Shown: one piece after another, positions 54,944 through 64,000 of the stretch
Layout of the letters: each line of letters starts with the position of its first letter
How positions within the stretch are numbered: position 1 is the stretch's first letter
DNA from: Multifurca ochricompacta
Taxonomy: Eukaryota > Basidiomycota > Agaricomycetes > Russulales > Russulaceae
Length of the DNA: 64,000 nt
Assembly (NCBI GenBank): GCA_022496185.1
Contig: WTXG01000181.1
Span: forward strand, 1 to 64,000
Direction: 5' to 3'
Program-made: the position numbers and the translations under genes
The notes under the pieces: model-generated
Database searches by the model: none
Told to the model about the DNA's origin: nothing
What the model saw: the letters and a program-made list of their open reading frames with translations, nothing else

Positions 54944-57900
54944 TTAAGCGTTCTTGGGCGCTTCTGGATGTCGGATATGAAACTCCGAGATAAGGACCGG
55001 GGTGAAGATTTCGCCGGCTGGTTCCCATGAGTTGTCAGAGTCTGGGAATCCCTTCCACTTAACAAGGTAATACAGTTTGTGCCCTCGCCCTTGTTGCTTC
55101 GAGTCTAGAATGTGTTCTATTTCCCACTCCTCTTGTCACAGCTAGGTGCGACGCTGTGTCGGGGTTCTGGGTTTCAAGGTCGAGTTCAACAAGTCTTCAA
55201 GTTCTTCTAAGTCAAGTCTGGTCAAGTTAAGTCAGGTCAAGGTATGCCGGGTCAAGGGCACGCGCGCGAGACGAAGTCGAGCAGAGACGCTAAGTCCTGC
55301 CACAAGGTTCTGGGGTAGAAGTCCCTCTAAGGCGCAAGCTTAGAAGGTTCAAGTCGAGTGTCTTTCGGTTCAGTGAAGTGAGTTCCAAACACCTGTATTG
55401 AATACAGAAGAACAGACTTAACGTCTTGTCCTTTCTGCTAAGTCTTTATATACATGTATGCTAGATAAGGAGACTATTCTGGTAGTTACTAGAGCTTGCA
55501 CTAGACAGTCTAATGGTTGTACAGTAGAATGTCCCAGAATGATATAGATGGTGGAGGGGTTACGCCCTCTACTACTGATCAATAAGCAGATGAGTAAGAT
55601 CCTCAGTAAGCAATCAGTCAGCAGTATAAATGATAAGTCATAGTCCTTTATCAGCACATCATGTGGTAAGAGTTGTATAAGGAAAAAGAAAAAGACAAAA
55701 AGAAAAGCAAGTCACATGTCTTCAACCCTTGTACCAGCCCAGGGAACCGTCACACCTCTTCTCTGTCAATAAGGTCAGGTGGGGCCTCAGGAAGTTCTCT
55801 CTGTGAATGGAGGTTTCCTTATACAGGGTCAGAAGCTTGGCATGGAAGACAGGGTGGATCTTCCATTTCAGGGGTAGCTGCAGTTCATAAGATACATCCG
55901 ACAGCTTCCTTGTGATCTGGAAGGGTCCGTGACGTCGGGGTGCTAGTTTGGCTGAGGGGTGCGACATGTGAATGTTTCTTCCTTCGAGCCAGACCCAGTC
56001 ATTGGTCTGATAAGGTGTGAATGCACTCAGTTGCTCCATCAGGAGTTGTTGTGCCTTCATCAGATTTTCATTGGCTGATTGTCGTAGTTCTTCCCATTGG
56101 CTTATCCACTGGGTTACTGAAGGGACATTGGTGGGCTTGTCTGTCCACATGGTGTGTGGGGTCCAACCCATGATAAGGGAGAAAGGGGTGGCTTTTGTGG
56201 TCCCATTGGGCCATGAATTGTGAGCAAACTCTGCGGTTGATAGCCATTCCACCCAGTCATTTTGTCTGCCATTGCACCAGAACCGAAGGTATTGTTCTAG
56301 CCACTGGTTTGTTTGTTCGGACTGTCCGTCCGTTTGTGGGTGGTAAGCCATAGAGATGTTTTGTACGATATCTAACATCTTGCACAGGGCTTTAGCAAAT
56401 GCCAATGTGAATCTGGTGTCTCAGTTGGATATAATCTTTCTGGGGAGTCCATAGTGGCGGTATACATGATTCAGGTATAGCTTTGCTACTCCTTCGGCTG
56501 TAATGGTCTCGTTGCAGGGGATAAACAGGGCTGCTTTGGAGCAGTCATGGTCAGTGATTGTGAGGATGGTGTCAAAACCCTGTGATTTGGGTAGTTTGAT
56601 GATAAAGTCCATGGCGATGGTTTGGAAGGGAGTTGATGAGACGGGAGTGATGGGGTGCATTGGCAGAACTTTCGGGTGTGTGTTAACCTTGTTTGCTTGA
56701 CATGCTGCACATCCCTGTACATAGCTCTCAACATCCTTCTTCATATTGGGCCACCAATAGTCTCGTTTGGCAAGAGCATAGGTATTAGCAATGCCTGGGT
56801 GGCCAGCAGAAGGGAGGTCGTGGTGAAAATGGATCACCCCCCTCTTAATGTTGTCGCCACTGGTGACAACAAGTCGATCCCCATCTTTCCACCAGAGGCC
56901 GTTGACTTCTTTCAGATTATGTGCATTGGCCCATGAGCGGCAAAGTGAGGGGTTCATATTCTGTGAGACCTGTGCCCACAGGTCCATATCATGAAGACTA
57001 ACAACAGTGGTCTTTGCAAACACCTCTTCTGGGAGGACAGTAACGTTGTTGTTGTCATCCTCGCCCGTATGCATATCTGGCCTGCGCGACAGCGCATCTG
57101 CTCTGGCATTTTGACTTCCAGCAATGTGTTTCAGGGTGAAGTTATACTCTTCTAACTCCAGGACTTCCTGTGCCATGTGTCGGCTGATTTTATGGGGCTC
57201 TTTCCAATACAATAGGTTGGAATGGTCAGTGTGGATGATGGTTTTATGTGGAGTTCCTGCCAGGTAAGGTTGCCAGTGTTGTAATGCCTTAACTATGGCT
57301 AAGAGCTCCCTGTCCCAGATGTCGTAGTTTCGCTCAGCTGGGGAGAAGGTTTCAGAGTAGTATGCCACTGGGTGAAGGATTTGTGTGGCATCCCTCTGGT
57401 AGAGTACGGCTCCGTTTGCAAAGTGGGAGGCGTCCACTTCCAACTCAAAGGGGCAACTTAGATTCGGTTGGATGAGTACTGGCTCTGAGCCAACTAGGTC
57501 CCTAATCTGTTCAAACGCTTGTTGCTGTGTCAAACTCCAATGCCATGGCATGTCCTTTTTCAGCAGATCATTCAGTGGTCGTGCGATACCTGAGAACCCC
57601 TTGACAAAGCGTTGGTAAAAGTTGCAAAACCCGATGAACGACTGGACGTCTTTGACACAGGTTGGGACAGGCCATTCCCGGATTCCCTGTACTTTGATGG
57701 GATCCATGTGCACTTGTCCTCCTTCCAAGATAACCCCTAGGTACTCGACGCTCTGCTGTTCAAAGGAACATTTGGCGGGTTTAAGGTACAGGTCGTGTTC
57801 TTGTAATATGTCCAGCACCTGATGCACATGGTCTCAATGGTGGTCTAGATTGTCTGAAGTAGCTACTAAAATGTTGTCCATATAGACCACCACTTCTCCA

Positions 57901-58723
57901 GTGAGAATAAGATCATGGAAGATATGGTTCATCATGGCTTGGAACGTTGCTGGTGAATTTGTAAGGCCAAAGAACATGACATTTGGTTTGAACAACCCTT
58001 GGTTTGTTTTAAATGCTGCTTTACATTGGTCACCTTCCTTGATCCTGACATTGTTGTAGCCCCAGCGTACGTCCATCTTTGAAAAGAGGGACTTGTCTCG
58101 CATGGTGTCAATGAGTTCAGAAATCAGTGGTAGGGGATAGGCATTCTTTATGGTGTATGTGTTGATCTTTCGATAGTCCTGGACTGGTCGCAGCTTGCCG
58201 TCCTTCTTTTTGATGAAGAAGAAGGGGGAGGCATACTGTGACTTGGATGGGCGAATGTATCCCTTGGCTAGGTGTTCCTCCAGGAATTCCGTGAGTGCCA
58301 CCTGCTCAGACTGTGACAGCAGATAGATTTTACAATCTATTGCAGCCGGTGTGTTGGGGAGAAGGTCAATGGCATGATCCCATGGTCGCTCCAGAGGAAA
58401 ACAATGCGACTCTTCTTCGGAGAATACCTTCCAATGTCGTTGATAGACACTTGGCACTACATCGTAGTAGGTCTTCTCTCCCTGCCCTTGTGCTGCTTTC
58501 TGGGCCAGCTCCAAGGCTTTGGTAGCATAGCAGTAACCGGGGTCCTCTTCTGTATGCATGGCACTTATTACTGGATGCCGAATTGTGTAATCGTAGCCCA
58601 GCGACGTAATAATAGTTGGGTATGAGTCTTTATCCATTGTTGCATCGGCCCAGTTTATCTTTGGCTCGAAGGCAGCAAGCCATGGATACCCCAAAATAAG
58701 GTCTTCGTCTCCTAGGTCGGTAA
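54944..58723 (-). pseudogene. Gy2-c pol: RT, RNase H, integrase, chromodomain
   Basis: From the cut at 58723 (TDLGDEDLILGYPWLAAFEP, the end of protease) it runs through RT (YMDNILVA, where the box is usually YMDD), RNase H (EVDASHFANGAV, KISRHMAQEVLELEEYN), the integrase zinc finger, the DDE core and the chromodomain, to TAA at 54944-54946. TGA codons near 57830 (HH*DHVHQ) and 56418 (ISN*DTRF) replace CGA; in the latter motif the catalytic Asp is Asn. At the site where Gy2-a and Gy2-d both have TGA in RNase H, this copy keeps CGA. The family-X LTR (55134-55754) lies before the chromodomain. Confidence 0.87.
55134..55754 (-). repeat. Family-X solo LTR, copy 2 (621 bp)
   Basis: It runs from TGTCACAGCTAGG to GGAACCGTCACA, flanked by CCTCT (55129-55133 and 55755-55759). 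It is the reverse orientation of 28351-28972. Confidence 0.88.
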
Positions 58724-59313
58724 TGTTACAATCCCTGCCATCCGCCCCTGTTTTCTTCACTCTTCCCAATGATGACCCTTCTCTACCGCCTACCTTACAC
58801 TTCCTGATCACGTCTCCGTCCTGGGACCCATCCCGTGCTCTTCTTCCGTCCCTGTGACCCCGATTGTACTTGTTGACTCATTGTTTGCTTATGTTTGACC
58901 CTTATCTCTCTATCTCTTATCTCGTTATCATTACGACCGGACACTTACTTAATACCCTATCAGAAGCCAGGCTTTACGCCCTCTGCTTCTGTATATTCGG
59001 GCCCACCTGACTCCGATATCTTATCTTATAGACGCCCACTGGATTACGTATATAAGTCCGCTGTAGCTACCCTGTAGACCTCAGACTCGACTTATTGAAT
59101 ACATCGGTGCTTGTCTTCTGGACACTCCTTTGAAGGGCTCTACCTCGATCGTCTCAGTACTTCCGGTACTCTCCACTCAACACTGTCTTAGAGTGCAGCC
59201 TCTTTGACGGTGACTCCTCCCACATAACTCCAAGGGTCTTATTGATCCCTTATCTGATCCCGAACGAACGCTGTCACACAAGTCGTGTGGAACGTCCCGC
59301 ACTGGGCGTAACA
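58724..59313 (+). repeat. Gy2-d 5' LTR with promoter
   Basis: 590 bp from TGTTACAATCCC to GGGCGTAACA. TATATAA at 59049-59055, then AGACTCGACTT at 59083-59093, 34 nt downstream, where transcription should begin. The same TATA/start spacing is visible in the other Gy2 LTRs. Confidence 0.9.
59083..59093 (+). promoter_or_regulatory. Predicted Gy2 RNA 5' end, self-primer sequence
   Basis: AGACTCGACTT is the exact reverse complement of the primer site at 59316-59326 (AAGTCGAGTCT). In Tf1-like elements the first bases of the RNA fold back on such a site and prime reverse transcription. The start position is inferred from the TATA spacing only. Confidence 0.6.
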
Positions 59314-59315
59314 TC

Positions 59316-59326
59316 AAGTCGAGTCT
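59316..59326 (+). promoter_or_regulatory. Gy2-d primer-binding site
   Basis: AAGTCGAGTCT two nt after the LTR end. It does not begin with TGG as tRNA-primed sites usually do. It is an 11-nt perfect match to the complement of the LTR motif at 59083-59093. Conserved position in Gy2-a (10011-10021) and Gy2-b (28218-28228). Confidence 0.65.
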
Positions 59327-59332
59327 CTCATC

Positions 59333-60842
59333 GTGGCTTCCAGCCGCAGTCAGACCCTCTTTAAAGAAGAACTCATCGAACGCAGAGACGAGAATAATCT
59401 TTCACAGCAAGTACTTGGCTCTGCCGCCTGGAAAGATTTTGAATCCGAGTTTGGATACTACGTCTATCACGACGGAGGATACCAACCAGTAGAATACGAC
59501 AACGAGAAAAGAGTTTGGTATCGTATCCGATATTCAGACAGTCGAAACTCTTGGGTCACTACAGGACCTGCTCCGCCTGAATTTGGATTAGGGCCGTGGA
59601 GAGAGAATCCCCCAGCCATTGTTACGGACTCTGAACCAGAAGAGTACGTAGAAGAAAACAGCGAAGAAGCACTGGTATTAGCGTCGACTACAGCCCCAGT
59701 TGCACCCAGAGTTGTCACGATCAGAGCTCCTGCTTTGACAACCCCCCAGATCTCCATACAATCCACAGACACCATCACCCCATTTTACCAAAACATGTCC
59801 ACAATCGCCGCTCAGCTTCCAGACCCCGCCCCTCCCCCTCCACCTCCAGCAATGTTACCACCAAACATCCCCCACCCTCTGGACGCCTATCAGGGGTGCT
59901 ACTGCAAACATTCGCAGGGGATCATTCACAAAGCAAAAAATTCATGCTAGAGTTTACAACTTTCAAAAACTTTAACCATGACGTCCCCCAAATAATCAAT
60001 CTGTTCCAATGTGCGAACCTCTTCCTCTCTCTGATCCGAGGAGAGGCTGTAGACGACTGGACCATGGAGCAGCTGGAGTGGCTGAATGAACAAATCGAGA
60101 GTGGGCGTCGCACCACTAGTGAGGGGCTTTGGGAAACCATTGCTCAGCGATTTAAAGATGCATACACAGATGGACAGGCCAAGCAGAAGGCTGCCCGAGA
60201 ACTCAAGTCCCTGAAAATGGAAAAGGGAGAACTAGACGCCTATGTCGCCAAGTTCAGGAGCCTGGCCAACAGGGCAGGGTATGATACCAATAAGGAGGCA
60301 ACATTAGACCTCTTCTCCCAAGGATTGCCCAATCCGCTAGTTAAAAACATTATCCAGTTCCACCACCCTCAGGACTGGGATGCATGGGTTGATGCTGCCC
60401 GATGGCAGCAACAGGATTATTTAGACTTCCAAACACGCTTTGGAGTCGAGACAAAGAAAGGGAAAACACAAGACCAGTGGAAGGCAGCTTTCGGGTCAAG
60501 CCTGTACATGCTGCTCAGCGCGACCCAAATGCTATGGACACATCAGCAGACAGGACCCGAGCCAGGGCCATGCTCACTGAGGATGAGCGACAAACATTGA
60601 TGAAAGAAGGATGGTGCTTTCGTTGCAAGGCACAGGGACACATGTCGAGGGAATGCCCTAAGAAGGGGGCGCGAGCGGCCGAAGCCACAACTGCTCCCGT
60701 ACGCAACAACCCACCAACCGTCGAGAAGAAAACACCGACAAAAGAAGAGAAGGCACAGGAAATATGGGCCAACATGATGAAGGAAAGTGAAGAAGTGCAA
60801 GCCATTCTAGTAGAAAAAGCTTTCGCAAAAAAGGATTTTTGA
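59333..60842 (+). pseudogene. Gy2-d gag
   Basis: The frame starts at GTG in the context ATCGTGGCTTCC (ATG in Gy2-b), then SQTLFKEELIERRDE, a Pro-rich linker, the capsid-like region and the nucleocapsid knuckle CFRCKAQGHMSREC (CX2CX4HX4C), ending AFAKKDF and TGA at 60840-60842. Two one-base deletions shift the frame, near 59873 (in a C run) and near 60502 (GGG where Gy2-a supports GGGG). The gag coats the RNA in the particle. Confidence 0.83.
60827..60833 (+). promoter_or_regulatory. Slippery heptamer A AAA AAG at the gag/pol junction
   Basis: In the gag frame the codons read GCA AAA AAG GAT TTT TGA, so the heptamer has the X XXY YYZ phase needed for -1 frameshifting, three codons before the gag stop. 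The pol frame (GGA TTT TTG ATT GGC) is exactly -1. In Gy2-a the first base is C (C AAA AAG), a weaker form. Confidence 0.6.
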
Positions 60843-63800
60843 TTGGCTCAAACCCATCAGCCTGGGTGCGAGCACTCCATGTAACCTCTGTGTATACTAG
60901 TCGCTTCAAATCTTTGAAAATACCAGTACATTTCGAAACTACACAGAGAACGGCCGACCATGACATCCTGATTGACTCAGGGGCCACAGATAACTTCATT
61001 AGTCCACAAATGGCAAGAACCATGGGACTGGGGATGCTGGCACTCCCCCAGGAGAAAAACATCTGGAATATTGACAGAACTGCGAATCGAGCAGGAAAGA
61101 TCACGCACTACACTGATCTTAATGTCCAAGTAGGGGAAAGAACGAAGGTCATCCGCTTTTTAGTCACCAATCTAGGCAAAGAAGACTTAGTTCTGGGATA
61201 TCCCTGGCTCGCTGCATTCGAACCGAGAATCAACTGGGGAGATGCAACCATGGACAAAGACTTTTACCCTGTTCTCATCACGTCAATAGGGTACGATTAT
61301 GCTGTTCGACATTCGGCGGTCCGTAGGGCAGACAAAGAAGAAGAGGATCCAGGTTACTGCTTCACTACCAAGGCATCAGAACTCGCGCAGAAGGCAGTAA
61401 AGGGGCACACCGAAAAGACTTTTGAGGAGGTCGTGCCAGAAGAGTATCATCGACACTGGAAGGTGTTCTCTGAGGAGGAATCCCAACGTTTTCCACCCGC
61501 ACGACCCTGGGACCATGCCATTGACTTCACACCCGACACCCCGTCCACGATTGATTGTAAAATCTACCCATTGTCACAGGCAGAACAAACCGCGCTCACG
61601 ACATTCCTTGAGGAGCATCTTGCAAAGGGGTATATTTGTCCATCGAAATCACCATACGCATCGCCGTTCTTCTTTATCAAGAAGAAAGATGGCAAGCTTC
61701 GACCTGTCCAGGATTACCGACGAATAAATGCCCATACTGTAAAGAATGCCTACCCCTTGCCGCTCATCTCAGAACTCATTGATACCATGTGGGATAAATC
61801 CCTGTTCTCTAAAATGGACGTCCGCTGGGGTTACAACAACATCCGGATCAAGGAAGGAGACCAATGCAAAGCAGCTTTTAAGACCAATCAGGGACTCTTT
61901 GAACTGAATGTTATGTTCTTCGGCCTTACCAACTCACCTGCCACTTTCCAATCAATGATGAACCATATCTTCCGCGATCTCATTCTCACAGGGGAAGTAG
62001 TGGTGTACATGGACGACATACTAGTGGCCACTACCAATGACCTAGCCCATCATCGAGAACGAGTACACCAGGTATTAGACATCCTGCACGAACACGATCT
62101 GTACCTCAAACCAGCCAAATGCTCGTTTGAACAGCCGAGTGTGGAATACCTAGGAGTAATCCTGGAAGGAGGGCATGTGCGGATGGATCCGGTAAAAGTA
62201 CAAGGGATCCGGGAATGGCCCGTACCCACGTGTATCAAGGATGTGCGGTCCTTCATTGGATTCTGCAACTTTTACCGACGCTTTGTCCGTGGATTCTCAG
62301 GCATCACCCAACCATTGAACGGATTATTGAAAAAGGACGTACCCTGGCACTGGGCAGATGAACAACAGCGAGCCTTCAAGCAGATCCGAGACATTGTCGG
62401 CTCGGAACCAGTCCTCTTACAGCCAGACCTAGAAAAGCCCTTTGAGCTTGAAGTTGACGCCTCCCATTTCGCCAATGGTGCTGTGCTCAATCAGCGGGAT
62501 GCAACAGGACTACTTCACCCGGTTGCCTTCTACTCAGAAACATTCTCGCCAGCAGAACGAAATTACGATATTTGGGACAGAGAGCTACTAGCCATTGTAA
62601 AGGCACTACGACATTGGCGACCATACCTAGCAGGAACCCCCCATAAGACTGTCATCCACACTGATCACTCCAACCTGCTCTACTGGAAAGAACCCCATAA
62701 AATCAGTTGACGGGTCGCTCGCGAAGTCCTAGAGCTCGAAGAATATAACTTTGTGTTGAAACACATTGTGGGGAGTCGTAATGCACGAGCAGATGCCCTG
62801 TCTCGGCGACCAGATTTAAACCATGGGGGGGAGGACAACAATGATATCACAGTACTCCCTGAAGAGGTCTTCACAAGGACAGCCGTCGTCAGTCTCCACG
62901 ACATGGACTTATGGGCCCAGGTGTCACAAAACATGAACCAGCAGTTATGCCAATCATGGGCAGAGGCGCATAATCTGAAGAAGATTGACGGCCTATGGTG
63001 GAAGGACGGGGAGCGACTCGTTGTCACCGGTGGCGACAACATTAAGAGGGGGTGATCCATTTTCACCATGACCTTCCCTCTGCAGGACACCCAGGCATTG
63101 CTAATACCTACGCGCTTGCCAAACGAGACTACTGGTGGCCAAACATGAAAAAGGACGTGGAGGAGTATGTGAAGGGATGTGCAGATTGCCAAGCCAACAA
63201 AGTGAATACACACCCACACCCACCAGCACTATTCCCCATTACACCAATAGCGTCACAACCATTCCAGACCATCGCCATGGACTTCATTGTCAAACTCCCC
63301 ACCTCCAGAGGCTTCGACTCCATCTTGACCATCACTGATCACGACTGTTCGAAAGCGGCACTGTTCATACCATGCAATGAGTCCATCACAGCAGAAGGAG
63401 TAGCCAAACTCTACTTAGATCATGTCTACAGACATTATGGCCTCCCAGAAAAAATCATTTCAGACCACGACCCATGCTTCACGTCCACATTTGCCAGGGC
63501 CCTCTGTAAAATGCTGAGTATAACCCAAAACATCTCGACGGCCTATCATCCACAGACAGATGGACAATCAGAGAGGACAAACCAGTGGCTTGAACAATAT
63601 CTTCGGTTCTGGTGCAATGGACGACAGGACGACTGGGCCGACTGGCTAGCGACAGCAGAATTCGCACACAACTCTTGGCCCAATGGCACCACAAAAACTC
63701 TCCATTCTCACTTATCATGGATGGACACCTCGAGCTATGTGGACTGGAAAGCCAACGAACGTCCCTCAGCCACCAGTGTATCAGCCAATGGGAAGAGATC

Positions 63801-64000
63801 AGGAATCAGCCAATGAGAACCTGTTGAAGGCGCAAAGGACCTAGTGGAGAAGCCTCGAAGTTCACACCTTATCAGACCAATGACTTGGTGTGGCTGGAAG
63901 GAAAGAACGTTCACACGTCACATCCGACAGCCAAGTTAGCGCCCCGACGTCACGGACCCTTCAGATAACAAGGAAGCTGTCAGATGTGTCATATGAACTC
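60833..64000 (+). pseudogene. Gy2-d pol: protease, RT, RNase H, integrase (continues off edge)
   Basis: Protease DSGATDNFIS near 60977. RT with SPFFFIKKKDGKLRPVQDY and the YMDDIL box at about 62006. RNase H EVDASHFANGAVL. A TGA at 62708-62710 (KIS*) stands at the same position as in Gy2-a. Integrase zinc finger HFHHDLPSAGH..CADC, catalytic Asp in AMDFIVKLP, Asp in ISDHDP and Glu in QSERTNQ. One-base losses occur in a G run near 63050 (GGGGG against GGGGGG in Gy2-a and Gy2-c) and in an A run near 63695 (AAAAA against AAAAAA). The protein would make DNA from the element RNA and insert it. Confidence 0.87.

Larger units (their letters stand above)
52542..58723 (-). mobile_element. Gy2-c: gypsy element, 5' part displaced by Gy2-d
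   Basis: The 3' LTR is at 52542-53648 (split by a Cop1 LTR). Moving right along the element toward its 5' end come the polypurine tract, ORF3, the pol end and pol up to the protease/RT junction. At 58723 it is cut by the LTR of Gy2-d. The remainder (gag, 5' LTR) must lie right of the window. A family-X LTR (55134-55754) splits the chromodomain region. It is coding-colinear with Gy2-a. Confidence 0.87.
58724..64000 (+). mobile_element. Gy2-d: gypsy element running off the right edge
   Basis: 5' LTR 58724-59313, primer site 59316-59326, gag 59333-60842, pol from the frameshift site near 60830 to beyond 64000 (integrase core reached). It is inserted in Gy2-c pol; the left flank is GGTAA (58719-58723). 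It is the best copy for reading the family signals. Frame breaks are listed under gag and pol. Confidence 0.9.

Overview
The window is a stretch of a fungal genome, most likely a mushroom-forming basidiomycete (Agaricomycetes). The clues are cytochrome P450 genes cut by about eleven very short introns (roughly 50-75 nt), chromodomain Ty3/gypsy elements, and inactivation of transposons mainly by C-to-T change at CpG (arginine CGA codons turned into TGA). It is dominated by transposons: about 29.4 kb on the left and 18.5 kb on the right are retroelements and DNA transposons inserted into one another. A 16-kb host island (29.4-45.4 kb) holds one damaged SH3-domain gene and four cytochrome P450 genes.

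Left block, 1-29446. I resolved it by pairing target-site duplications (TSDs). A gypsy element of family Gy2 (its 5' end is at 27962-29446, minus strand) was hit by a copia element (Cop1-c, 25304-27961). That was hit by a second gypsy family (Gy1, 1-215 continued at 20538-25303), which was hit by another copia (Cop1-a, 216-20537, TSD CCTTC). Cop1-a contains a Gy2 element (Gy2-a, 1253-10606, TSD GAAGG), which itself contains solo LTRs. That is six levels of nesting. Further solo LTRs, a palindromic Tc1 element and hAT-like non-autonomous elements sit inside.

Host island. At 29885-31132 lies a 5'-truncated, polyglutamine-rich protein with a C-terminal SH3 domain and an internal nonsense codon. 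Then come P450-1 (31715-33927, one frameshift), P450-2 (34957-37206, open but with an abnormal N terminus), P450-3 (37716-39993, three indels) and, on the other strand, P450-4 (41127-43555, apparently intact, 517 aa). All four share the same exon plan, including a 14-nt micro-exon that encodes the oxygen-activating AGxDT motif.

Right block, 45451-64000. It holds a solo LTR, three families of hAT-like elements with 8-bp TSDs, a second broken copy of the palindromic Tc1 element, and two Gy2 elements: Gy2-c (52542-58723, minus) interrupted by Gy2-d (58724 to beyond the window, plus).

Family Gy2 is the most interesting system. It is a chromodomain gypsy element with gag and pol in different frames (pol at -1) joined at an A AAA AAG heptamer. 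A primer site just after the LTR is complementary to the predicted 5' end of its own RNA, which implies self-priming. A third open reading frame begins 37-38 nt after the pol stop and encodes a roughly 410-residue protein with a coiled coil and four zinc-knuckle-like motifs; it is conserved in both copies that reach that far. The second notable object is a Tc1/mariner derivative that is an almost perfect 740-bp inverted repeat carrying two opposed copies of the transposase C-terminal half.

I see no tRNA, rRNA or CRISPR, and no complete autonomous transposon free of damage.
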